The notes: generated by a model from the letters alone, not told the origin. Counted from the first letter of the stretch, positions 1-10,138 are shown. The stretch is DNA of 35,886 nt from Amphimedon queenslandica (GCF_000090795.2 NW_003546856.1:7766-43651), one strand, 5' to 3'. Numbers and translations: made by a program.

Positions 1-2381
1 TGTAATATATGATTATCATGGCAGAAGCCTAATGGACAGTTGCTAGTGTAAAAGTTGTTTGAATTTGGTGTAGCTGATTCATTTGGTAAAACATAGCCAG
101 CCCAATAGCCCTTAAGGGCCAAGGCTACTTCTTTACTTTCATCACAACGATAAATACCAACATATGTGAGTGACTTATTGTTTTGTGATGCTGAGCACAC
201 ACAACTAGAGGAATCATCATCAATCACATAACCAGGTGGACATGATGCTAGCTCTATACCAATACTAACTTCTATATTTTCGAAACCAATCAGTCTTAAT
301 GATAGATCATCATTCTCTCCTGGTTTGCCAGTAATTTTGATCTGTTTATTAGATACAAACTCAAAACCAGCTGATATGTCAATATTCTTGCCTTTTGATA
401 AAGTTGATTGAAATGTAGCAATTTTTGTGATGTTTTGGCCCATGTCATCATAAAGTGTTATTGGTAGTGAGTATTTCCTCCCTGGTATAATGGAGAGAGG
501 GGTTGGTTGACTGACAGTAAATACTGAACCTCCTGATGCAATCACATTGCTATAATTAGTAAAATCAAATACCCCAAAACAAGTTTGATTAATGAACGAC
601 TCATTTGATTTACTGTTGCATGCTGATTGGCATGGTTTAGTACTTGTCATATATATTGAATTTGCAATTCCAGTGTGAGACCAATTTTCCTTAAAAATAA
701 ACTTTGCATTAGGATGCTTGGTGTGGTGGTGCTGAAGAAAGCACAAATGAGATGATAGCGAAATGTGTGGTCTGATAGCTGTAATATATATAGCTCCACC
801 AACAATGCTAGCTGAGTTATTTCTAAATTCAAACTTTGTATCATTTTTGTACTGAATAGTAGAGTATCCTACTAGACCAATAGCTCCACCATAAGTACCT
901 GTATTATTCTTAAAAATAGTCACTGCTCCTTTTTCAAAGTATGCTGACCCTGAAAAAATATACAATGCTGTGCCCTTGTTGTCATTAAAAGAATTATTGC
1001 CTTTAAAATAAACTGTTAGCTTAGTAATAACAAATGCTCCAATTCCTTCACTAAAAGTGTAGAAAGACATTTTTGTATAATTATACTGCTTCATAATGGC
1101 ATTGTTAGCAAAGATGCAATCCTCAAAAATTGTTCTAGTAGTGAATTCAGTGAAGTACTGACTTTTATAATTTGGCTCAATCTCAATTGCTGTACCATTA
1201 TTACTGTCCCACGTGCTTCTAATAAAATGAACATAATTGTAAGATTTTATTGGTTCATCATGACCCAGTGCATTACAATAAATCAGAACTCCACTGGCAT
1301 AGTTTCCAGTATTATTAGAAAAAGTTGTCCCTACAACTGTTATATTATTGTCAGCTGAAACATAACTAGAGTTACGATGAGCAATGCCTATTGCCATTCC
1401 AGCTCCACCAAAATCCAGATTCTCATTAGAAAATAAATTTTTTGAAAAACTACAATTTTCAAGATTTATTATGTTCCCTTGACAGAAATGCCCACAATCC
1501 CAAATCATTCCACCTCCAACAGTCGCTTTGTTACCAGTAAAATTAGTCCCTTTTATACTAAAAATGTTTCCTTTAACATTCCATATTAAAAATATTCCAA
1601 GTCCACCCCCATAACTAAACGACCAATCTTCCCTATTAAAATCTGTGAGGTTAACTGTATTGTTATTAAACAGTGTGCCTTGTATTTTATAGTTACCTGA
1701 TGCTGACGTATTGTGCATGCAATTATCAGCAGTGACCTCACAAGCTGATATCAGTATCACTAGACCAGAACCTCCATGAATAAGGCTACCATTTGAGCCA
1801 ATTTGTTGTAGAGCGTAAGGTATTGAATTGTTTGAAAAAACTGACTCTTCTATTGTGATATTCCCAGCTGCATTGATTAATAATAAACCAGTACCAATGT
1901 TCTTACTGATAGACACGTTGCTTAATAGCATATTAGTGGTTGTATTTACTATGATACCAGAGCGATAATAATGCCTCATTGATACACCTATCACATGCTG
2001 CACTGAACATCCAAATACATTCAAATCATTGAAGGTCACATCTTGACAATCCTCAATAATCAGACCACAATTATTGTATGAAGGACAGACACAATTAATA
2101 ACTGCTGCCTTTTCTTTTTTATTACTGTTGGAAGATGAAGAAGTGAAAGTCAAGTTATGAATTGAGTGTATTTCAATGACACGGTCCAATACAATGCTTC
2201 CCTTTATAATGACAACTGTATCATTCTCCCATTGAGTAATATCAGAGAGAGACAAGTAGGGAAAGTGAATAGAACCACATGAAGCTTCACTGGATCCATT
2301 GGATGAAATGTATATCTCATTCGAAGCAAACCCTTGAATCAATAATAATAAGAACAAGAGGAGTAAGACACTCTTCATCAT
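1..2381 (-). CDS. Beta-helix / multi-TM secreted-membrane protein, copy 1 (3' end beyond window)
   Basis: A single frame is open from the ATG at 2381 to the left edge (793 codons), so the gene is 3'-truncated by the window. It begins with a strong signal peptide (MMKS then a Leu-rich core ending near QGFAS). There follow about 600 residues of Asn-, Gly- and Ser-rich short repeats (patterns such as FSNNS, NNTGTYGGAIGLVG, ASGGS) typical of a right-handed parallel beta-helix of the PMP/pectin-lyase-fold type. A Cys-containing region (PGYVID, CVCSA, CPLGFC) follows. It aligns without net frameshift to copy 2 at 12144-15984, so the missing part should be the Cys-rich stalk and the membrane domain. 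The upstream ATG used in copy 2 (MAKGT) is GTG here, so I start at the ATG-ATG pair. Many N-glycosylation sequons suggest a cell-surface or extracellular protein. Ligand unknown. Family membership is clear from the paralog; function is not. Confidence 0.85.
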   Translation of the reverse strand, partial: MMKSVLLLLFLLLLIQGFASNEIYISSNGSSEASCGSIHFPYLSLSDITQWENDTVVIIKGSIVLDRVIEIHSIHNLTFTSSSSNSNKKEKAAVINCVCPSYNNCGLIIEDCQDVTFNDLNVFGCSVQHVIGVSMRHYYRSGIIVNTTTNMLLSNVSISKNIGTGLLLINAAGNITIEESVFSNNSIPYALQQIGSNGSLIHGGSGLVILISACEVTADNCMHNTSASGNYKIQGTLFNNNTVNLTDFNREDWSFSYGGGLGIFLIWNVKGNIFSIKGTNFTGNKATVGGGMIWDCGHFCQGNIINLENCSFSKNLFSNENLDFGGAGMAIGIAHRNSSYVSADNNITVVGTTFSNNTGNYASGVLIYCNALGHDEPIKSYNYVHFIRSTWDSNNGTAIEIEPNYKSQYFTEFTTRTIFEDCIFANNAIMKQYNYTKMSFYTFSEGIGAFVITKLTVYFKGNNSFNDNKGTALYIFSGSAYFEKGAVTIFKNNTGTYGGAIGLVGYSTIQYKNDTKFEFRNNSASIVGGAIYITAIRPHISLSSHLCFLQHHHTKHPNAKFIFKENWSHTGIANSIYMTSTKPCQSACNSKSNESFINQTCFGVFDFTNYSNVIASGGSVFTVSQPTPLSIIPGRKYSLPITLYDDMGQNITKIATFQSTLSKGKNIDISAGFEFVSNKQIKITGKPGENDDLSLRLIGFENIEVSIGIELASCPPGYVIDDDSSSCVCSASQNNKSLTYVGIYRCDESKEVALALKGYWAGYVLPNESATPNSNNFYTSNCPLGFCHDNHIL

Positions 2382-2769
2382 TTCTTCAGCCACTTGTTAC
2401 AATGCAAATGCTTTGCTTTTGTTTTACTCCTTTTTATCATACTGAAAACGAATAAACTTAATCACAAAGTTTTTCCTTAATGAATATACACTTCACAAAA
2501 CAAATTTTGTCATTATAAATAATTGTAAGACCATAGAGAATACAAATATAATGCATGAAAGTGACACACTAGAATAAACATATCTTCAAATGAAACTAAT
2601 GATTAGTTGATTACAGTAGAATATTTGTATCAAACATATGTTAGGTCACTGTAAAGTAAAATGCAGGAATTTTAAACCTAAATTAACTAGTACTTGCCCA
2701 TACACATAGCAAGTCTCTACATCATGCACATATTTTTTGCTAACACATAATAGTCAAAACAAATATGAA
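2382..2769. other. Intergenic 5' flank of beta-helix gene copy 1
   Basis: AT-rich sequence between the start of copy 1 and the catalase relic. I see no coding exon. It should contain the promoter and 5' UTR of copy 1, but I cannot point to a specific element. Confidence 0.4.
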
Positions 2770-3300
2770 TATTTACTGACCATCTCTCAAATGTGACACA
2801 ACGATGAAATTTGAAACAAGACAACTCTGATGCTAGCGCCTTCAGCAAAAAACTTATCTATAATACAAAAGATAAGAAGGAAATAAATTATGATTACAGA
2901 TTTGCAGTTCAATAACATTAAAACTGAAAGTGAAATAATACGATGGATGATAAGCGATTAGACATAATATTTACAGTTTGAGAAATAATGCTACACACTT
3001 GAGACAAACTGTCATCATACATCTCTTGACTTCACTTAATCACTAATACTTTAAGGGTCATTTAGGGGTCAAACTACCTGGGTAATAGGAGTTTTTTTGC
3101 TTAAAATAATCCAAACCTGCTAGACTCCCTCAAAATTATTTGCTGTTGTTGGTCCATCACATTGATTGATACAAGTTGCTTAAGGATAATTAACTGGTTA
3201 TATACTCCAATTGTGCCTGGCTGTGAATATTAATAAATGACCATATAGAATAGAGAAGGGTGAGAAAGAGAGTGAAGACTAAGGAAAGAGTATGATAGTG
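2770..3300 (-). pseudogene. Worn relic of catalase 3' exons (exons 10-13 equivalents)
   Basis: By-eye alignment shows the order and spacing of the last catalase exons in the intact gene at 16383-17104. About 2770-2860 matches exon 13 (the stretch encoding the HLKDAQ region). About 2995-3050 matches exon 12 (DDDN region; the string gtcatcat is kept). About 3080-3150 matches exon 11. About 3150-3240 matches exon 10, where ttggtccatcac is identical. The purine-rich tract upstream of exon 10 is also kept at 3245-3300. Reading frames are destroyed by many substitutions and indels. It lies directly upstream of beta-helix copy 1, exactly as intact catalase lies upstream of copy 2, so it marks an old cassette duplication. 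No catalase exon earlier than exon 10 is visible. Confidence 0.75.
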
Positions 3301-3754
3301 ACAATAAACATACTGTTGGAACAAATTTTTTTAATCAATAATTTAGAAGCGATCAGTTCAAACCTTTTGCTATGAGTAGCAATGTAAAAGCAACTATCAC
3401 TTGCAAGTCTGCAATAGTGTAGTTACATGTATCAGTATCACCAAGATTACTTACTTGTATGTTGTAGATTACCTACTGGTTTAGTAAAAACAAAAAGTCG
3501 ACCATTTTGAATTTCATGTTTTTAGTTAAAATAATTATTATAACCAAAAGCTAATTTTGTTATTATTAGCATAATAGTCCTGGATTTTGTAGCTTTTTTG
3601 CTAACAGTTATAACTAATAAAAATAGCAAAGTCACATAAATTTAAATTATTAAGAACACAGCACTCAATAAATTGGAAAATTAATTTTCACCTTAAGTAA
3701 CAAAGTCACACAATACAATTAAAAGTACTAAATTATTATCAATAAAGCTCTAGC
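3301..3754. other. Intergenic, 3' flank of GTPase gene copy I
   Basis: AT-rich sequence between the catalase relic and the stop codon of the multidomain GTPase gene. I see no exon. No clear minus-strand AATAAA is present near the stop, so the poly(A) site is unresolved. Confidence 0.4.
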
Positions 3755-6700
3755 CTATTCTTTGTGACGGCTGATATTAATGCTTAAGTTTGTTCCTCCA
3801 ACTTTGAACAACTCATTTATTGTGTCAGCAGCAGTTTCTTCATTAAAAATATAAACATACAAACTGATGGAGGGAAATGATTTTCTAAGCACTTGGGCAC
3901 TTCTTTCTCTCAACTCAACAGTGTCAATTGTTTGCATTGATATCTAATAATGAGTAGCAGTTATAAAACACTATATAGTCTACAAGTATAACTAACTGTG
4001 TCTGGCATTTCTTCGCTATCATTTGGTGATACTATCCATCCAGAGAACTCTTTTGTATCTTTAAAGCAAGTTAGATCAAGAGAGAGCATGGAAGAATCAA
4101 AAACAAATGGATAGTATGAGCCTTGAAGACCATATCTACATGTATACTGAGTTTGCTAAATAGAAAAATAATTGAGTATTTTGGCATTTTATTCAGCTAA
4201 AAATACCTTAAAATTAACATACAGAAGCTTTGTAAAAGCAATATTCAGAGTCCAAAAGTTCTTGTACTTTCTTTCGTAAAAACATTGAGCAACATATTTC
4301 ACAGTGCTTTTGTCTTGCCTGAATGAATCAATAAAAAATTGTGATAATAACACTACTTACATGTATATTGCTCTCCTGTACAATATGCATAAGAGACAAC
4401 TGCTTTTTTGTTGAATTGATCCATTAAACTCTTGATCCACTTTTTCAAAGATTATCTTTTTTTCCTTCAAGTCAACGCTGCCAACAGCAAAACTCAAATC
4501 TGATCTAGTCTGATCAAATTCTTCTACACAATGCTCCAGCTTAATGGTTGCTGGTTGAGGTAGCTTTGGCATTGTGATATCATATACAGCACTTACAAGA
4601 GTATACCCATCAGGATAGACAAATGGACCAGAGAAGATTGTACGAACTGTCACTGCAAGCTTTTTATTTTCTTTTACTGGCACATGAATTTCATAACCAT
4701 ACTCAGCATCTTTAAGAATATTTTTTTTGGATTGAACTTCGTGCTCAACTTCATTAATTGCATGGCATGTACCTACGTGTAAATATTAAAAATAGATAAA
4801 ACTCAAAAATGACAGTAATTACACATATCATATATGTAATAATTGTATATACCTTTAAATAATGCTTCCACTTGATTATGTATAATCTGCTCTGGTTTAA
4901 CAGTAATTTTAGCTTTCTCTAAGGGATCATTTTTTGCTTTGTGTATGTGATAGCTATGATATGCAATACTACAAATATCGATTGGTATTGTTACAGCTAA
5001 AGAGGCTCCAGTCATTCCAGCAATGCGACCAGTAGTATGTACTGCAAGTGCAGCTGTTTCAACTGTATTTTCTGCTTCAGGTACAGTACCAGCAGTTGCA
5101 CCTCTGATAGTAGCTGCTGCACCAATAACTGAAGACTCTGATACATGAGGTGCAAGTTGCATCATCATTTGATAATATTCATTGGCATCTTCATTAATTA
5201 TCAAACTAATTTGCTGATCTAGGCTGATAATTTCTTGTGCTTTTTTTAACCGTTTCTTATTACGAATTACTGAAGCAAGTGCAGCACCACAAGTACCAAA
5301 CCCCACAGCAACACCTAATGCAGATAATGTAAGAGACCCACCAAAAGTTAAAGGAACAAGAACTACTCCTGTTGCAACTAAGCCTTTACTTAATATTATG
5401 CCTGAAACAGTAGCTGCTATTTGAATTGCTCTTTCTTTATGGACTATTGACATGAGTTCTTCTACGTTGTCTCCCAAATTGTCTATTGTCTTGCAACGAA
5501 TGAAATACCATATTGAATGGTATACTTCTAATTTTTGTTCAAAAGTTTCAATCCTAACAAAATATTAATTTATCAAAAATAACTGAATTTTTTTACTTAC
5601 CTGTCATAAGTTGATTTGACAATAAATGAGTAATTCCCAAGAGTGTCATGCCATATGCTTTTCACAGTAGTGCTATTATTATTAGCACATATTGTTTCAA
5701 AGCATTTTTGGACACTGGTGTGGCCCAGCTTTTCTGTGAACTCTTTGAGTACAGGAGATGATGCTGAATTGTATGTAGCAGCGAGAACCAGGGAATTTTG
5801 GGGGCAAATATGTAGAGGCAAATGAAAATCAATTTTTGAATCATCCTTTTTCTTTTTATCATCACATAATGAATCAAAAAAGAATATAACTGGAATTGGA
5901 GATCTTTCAAAATGGCGAAACAAAGCAGAATAAGGCACAGCCACGTCATCAGCATCATATAGCTCAGCAGTCTTCCCTTTACTGAGAAATACTAGGGCTA
6001 TCATCGATAAATGAGAATGATTTACTTCACTTATTGCTTCAAGCAAAGTAGCTATTGATTCTGAGGAGAGGCTGTTAAAGTAAAGAACAGCAAACTCAAG
6101 ATTTTCAAAAGCTTTTTTAAGAGCTGCTGCTTCATCATTTAATATTTTTTCTTCATTCTCCACCTTGATTTCTCCACGATTATCAATGATAATAGCTAAA
6201 GCAATCTCTATAAAATATTACAAATTGATATTGTGCACGTAATTGATATTGTTCTTACTTTTATTTAGTTTTAGTTTTGATAATCTGTGCTTGTGCTTTA
6301 ATGTATTGCAACAAAAAGCAATAAGGTCACGCTGCCAGTTGACACCACGAGGAATATCATCATGATCAGGGTCATAATATCCAGCTGGAAGGACTTCAAA
6401 CTTTGTCTTTTGGATTGCATCTTGACTCTGCTTTGATGTGTGTTGTAATTGTAGGAGGTCATTGACAAATGCATTTAATTTGTCTTTGCGATGTTGAACT
6501 CTTCCTTTCAGTCGTTTGATCATCCGGTCTTCCAAACTGAGTTCCTCATTTCTGTCATCTTCATCTCTATCTTTATCCCATTTTTTTAACCTATCATCAT
6601 TTGCAAAGGTTAAAACAAATACAACTCTCTCCCAGAATTTTTGACCAAATGCTTGATGGAGCTTTTGCATAGCAACTTTGTCATCATTGATTAATCGCTT

Positions 6701-9341
6701 GTCTGTCATCTTCATGCAGTAGAGGGCCAAACTAATCTCGTGGCATTCGTTCTTCATTTCTTGAATGTGTTTGTACTCTTGGTTTTGAGCATCTTGCAGA
6801 CCTGGAGAATCAATTATTGTGACATTGACACCAGGAATGATGTTTGGGTAGGTGTAAGACTGGGGTGTTTGTGTACAGCTATCAGTAGTTGACCCCTCAC
6901 GCACAATTTCTTCTCCTAGCTCAATGAGGCTATTGACTAATGCAGACTTTCCTTGTCCTGTCCTTCCAATAACTAGTATGTTAACATCTGTTGAAATGTT
7001 TTCTACTTGGATGAGTTCCTTGAAGGTTTTCATTGCATTAGTATCTATTATGGGGAAGCAATTACTTAATATATTGCATACTACTGTAACAATAATTACC
7101 TATTTTTGACACATCAACTTCAGTTGAATCTGACTGATTAGTTATATCTACATAAAACAAAAATATTAAATCATTAATTATTAAATGTAATAAAGTGGAA
7201 ACAAGAGGGTATACTTACAAGCTGGTGTGGTAGTGAATTTATGTAAAAGCAGTTGTGTGATACATGTAGGTACTTCATCTTTTGTGCTACATTTTAATCT
7301 ATATCATAGTCTAGTGAGCCAGACCCTGCATGCCCTTTTTGGCCTCACCAGCAATTAGCATGGGCGAGGACTATGCAATTAAGTCTGTCATTCCCACAAT
7401 TCACACTGTGAGGCTCTGTGGTTTTAAAAGGGGCTGTACAGTCACAAAAACTTTTTTATGGGCTAGAAAAATTTACTTTCTACTACTTTATCAAGCAGCA
7501 TAACTGGCAGTGGAAGGCACCAAAAGCCATCAATCTTGCCAAATGTAGCAGGTTAATTCTCAATGAATTTTTTCCTGCTTCGAACAGGGATCTGAAAAAA
7601 TAATGAAGCATTTGCTGGAACTTTCTTTGTTTTGAAGATATGATTGCCTAAAAATCACTTACCTCTTGACTTTACATGAGCCGCTTGTCCTTAAGGAGGA
7701 ATAGCTAAGGTGGCCTACAAACTTCAGACACTTGACAAGAGTTTGTATGGAACAAATAGAGCCTACTAAATGTGTGTGCGCACTGAGTAGAAGTCCAAGA
7801 AACTCAAGCTTCTTCCAGCAGTTAGCCCAAGAGACACCATTTTACTCTAGCAATCAAGATTTAACACTTTCCTGGACTAGTCTCGCTAGCCAGACCATTC
7901 CCCAGCCTATAGTCATTGGGCTGGGGAATGGTCTGGCTAGTGAGACTATTCCTGGACTGTGGCAACTCTATAGCAATCAAGATTTCACACTTTATCTGTA
8001 CTGTAACAACTGCATGCTGTCAGTTTGCAGCCACACCCAAACACCCTCACATCTTAATTAGACTATGAAGAATGCAATCAAAACTATAGCAATCAACACT
8101 ATTGTATCTAAGCAAGTAACTTTTAATACAGTGGTAATATGCAGGACAAATTATAGTTTTGAAATCATACATATAAATGTTTTGGCAAGGTCAATGTACC
8201 AATTATGTCTCGTTATTGAGCTTTGAATTTAGTATGTTTCCCCATTTTAATGCAGATCCCAGGTACTATAAATGAATAGATAACAACCATACATGTGCAG
8301 ACAACTGACGACTTAAAGAGGTGCATCCTTCACCTCTCTTATACTGTTTTTGTACCCAAATTTCTCCCTAACATGCACTTTAATTGTTTTCACAATTAAT
8401 AACAAAAATTCTACATGTTTTTTGAATGTTAAGGCTAGCGACTCCTAAGTGGTTCTGTTTTCTGCCTGAACACATTCTATGTGCTAATTAGCGAAACTGA
8501 TTGCACTGTTCAATTTAAATGTGTTTATACCTTCATATCTAAAACAACTTGGGTCAAATAGTCAATTTTAGTATGTTTATTATAGATAAAGACTATTTTT
8601 TATTAAAACTTTGTATATTTAGATCTAGCTTAACAAGTTTTTAAATTTGATCCAATTCTCTTAGTCTCTGTACTCTGACTCCATAACCTATATGTGCCTA
8701 ATGAATGCATGCATAGTACATGACACCATAGTATTTGATGCTTTAATTTTGGTGACACAAAAATGATTTACTTTAAAATGTACCTTTTCCTAATTCTGAA
8801 GTATGGATCTCGGATATATCATCTGCTGCAGTACCTACAAATGAAAAAAAAGTTAAAATATTTTGTAACACTATAATATTATAGCTGTACATGTAAATAT
8901 ACTGGTGCATGCCAGAAGAGTTTATAACGCGGTACAAATGAATGGCAAAGTAGCCATTTTACCATACGGAAGTAATTATGATGTATGCTATGATGTCATA
9001 TGAAGCCGCTCTTCAGCACAATGCCAGGCAGTGTGAAAAAATTTCTATTTACAGTATCCCAGTGAATATCATTATAAATCATTAACGTCATTTAGAAGAA
9101 AGATATGAATAGCATAGTAGGCCTTGTGAACTGCACATAGCCACATACAGATTGTCATTTGTCTTAAACAGATTTTCATTATATATATATATTATATATA
9201 ATATATATACATATATATAATTATGTCATTTTTTCATACGACATGATAGTAAATTATAATAGTCCTCACCCAGCATAAACTTTAAATCTTACCATCATCT
9301 CCTTGAGGATTAGTTGTTAGTAGCGAGTTTTTTTCAGCCAT
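3755..9341 (-). CDS. Multidomain AIG1/GIMAP-like GTPase - pseudocaspase - ApoL-like - ZU5-like protein, copy I
   Basis: Ten exons with GT-AG junctions join into one frame of 1037 aa: 9341-9293, 8834-8784, 7148-7101, 7044-6259, 6207-5601, 5553-4853, 4772-4361, 4318-4207, 4155-3997, 3943-3755. The start ATG encodes MAEKNS. Residues 1-53 are low-complexity and acidic. Residues ~60-310 form an AIG1/GIMAP/Toc-like G domain: P-loop GRTGQGKS (76-83), DSPG (128-131) and a G4-like VLTFAN (192-197). Residues ~312-514 have a caspase-fold pattern, but the SHG motif reads SKG (387-389) and the QACRG position reads FDSLCDD, so catalysis is unlikely. Residues ~514-747 carry an ApoL-like hydrophobic hairpin (559-610, core PLTFGGSLTLSALG). 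Residues ~748-1037 look ZU5-like (FVYPDGYTLVSAVYDI, then LEHC). A cytosolic immune GTPase with a membrane-acting part is inferred. Exon order and phases match copy III. Confidence 0.85.
7310..8215. mobile_element. Extra DNA in intron 2 of GTPase copy I, probably nested insertions
   Basis: The same intron in copy III (30640-31628) is collinear on both sides but lacks roughly 850 bases found here. The extra block opens with a short sequence near 7312 (gtgagccagaccctgc) resembling the arms of the palindrome at 7879-7947 and a short motif at 30891-30910 in copy III. That suggests terminal repeats of one foldback or MITE family. Short frames inside (7418-7603, 7732-8061) show no recognisable protein. 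Exact ends are uncertain. Confidence 0.45.
7879..7947. repeat. Foldback palindrome, 29-bp arms, 11-base loop
   Basis: 7879-7907 and 7919-7947 are reverse complements except for one position (a G:T pair in RNA). Each arm contains GCTAGCCAGACC or its complement and CCATTCCCCAGCC. The loop is 7908-7918. It lies inside the extra DNA of intron 2 of GTPase copy I. It is most likely a small foldback transposon or the end of one, and could fold in the pre-mRNA. Confidence 0.8.
9180..9222. repeat. AT microsatellite in intron 1 of GTPase copy I
   Basis: Run of alternating A and T with a few interruptions. It lies in the first intron of GTPase copy I and has no counterpart of this length in copy III. 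Confidence 0.85.
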
Positions 9342-9704
9342 TTTAAGGAAAACTTTGAATTCCTGCTGTTTTTAGTCTGGGGCGGATAGTAGCCTACTGC
9401 TGCGCTGCTGCTTGGATTCCGGGGACCGGGGCGTGTCGGAGATCTAATCTATCTAATAATAATCATCATGTGTCATAAATGATGTCACTTCCTCTACTAA
9501 CGGTTCTACTCCCATTTTATTCTCTCAAAAAATTAATTTTTGCAATAAACAAAAAACACATGGCAGTGAATGTAACATATAATTGGTGTTGAAGAGTATG
9601 TCTTTTAAAATGTAGTGACCAAAACTATCTTGTAGTCATTATTGCAACAACAAATAAACTTAACTTCATCTAATTACATAAAGGTTGTATTCCACCTTTA
9701 TGCC
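9342..9704. other. 5' flank of GTPase copy I
   Basis: Contains the presumed promoter, with the conserved motif at 9480-9493. Otherwise AT-rich, with a short GC-rich patch near 9410-9440. No exon seen. Confidence 0.4.
9480..9493 (-). promoter_or_regulatory. Conserved ETS + CRE/AP-1-like composite motif upstream of GTPase copy I
   Basis: On the minus strand this reads AGGAAGTGACATCA, 139 bases upstream of the ATG. The same 14-mer (one base different in copy II) occurs 113 bases upstream of copy II and 142 bases upstream of copy III, while surrounding sequence has diverged. AGGAAGT matches the ETS-family core and TGACATCA resembles CREB/AP-1 sites. Factor assignment is inference. Confidence 0.45.
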
Positions 9705-9709
9705 CATCT

Positions 9710-9999
9710 CAGGCCCGTAGCCAGGGGGGGTTCGGGGGGTTCGGACGAACCCCCTGTTGTAGCTGCAAAAAAGTTTTAGATTAGCTCCTGTCATGAAGAA
9801 CAGCACTGCAAAAGCAGGATTAGCATTTTGGCAACAGCGAGAAGCACAGATGGCCATTTTAGCTGAGTCAGCACATGGCCGAGATGAGTAAATTAAGACC
9901 ACTCCTACCAACCACGCCCATTTTGGCAAAATTTTTGCTGCGCGCTTCGCGCGCAGCAATTTCCGAACCCCCTGTTTTAAGTTCCTGGCTACGGCCCTG
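9710..9999. mobile_element. 290-bp non-autonomous DNA transposon (MITE) with 16-bp TIRs and 5-bp target duplication
   Basis: The left end CAGGCCCGTAGCCAGG (9710-9725) and right end CCTGGCTACGGCCCTG (9984-9999) are inverted repeats with one mismatch. Both sides are flanked by the same 5 bases, catct (9705-9709 and 10000-10004), a target-site duplication. Subterminal inverted sequences rich in GGGGGTTCGGA/CCGAACCCCC lie inside both ends. It is more GC-rich than its surroundings and carries no transposase. Open frames crossing it (9666-9959, 9875-10078) are chance. Confidence 0.88.
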
Positions 10000-10138
10000 C
10001 ATCTTATCTAATTATTCCAGCATTATGCCATATGAGATGAAGCCCCTATTATTCCTAAAATTATTTTGGCATAATTAGCGCAGGTCTAGATGATACTTGT
10101 TTCTTCTAAAAGAAATTTACTGCAAAAGGTCAAATATC

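Noticed and set aside
5643..5958. Short frames on both strands within exon 5
   Set aside because: Shadows of the caspase-like exon, which splices in a different frame supported by the paralog.
7418..8061. Open frames of 61 and 109 aa in GTPase copy I intron 2
   Set aside because: Located in inserted repeat DNA absent from copy III, and the second overlaps the palindrome. No recognisable domain.
9666..10078. Small open frames of 97 aa (minus) and 67 aa (plus)
   Set aside because: Both lie across a MITE with clear TIRs and target duplication, with no protein-like conservation.
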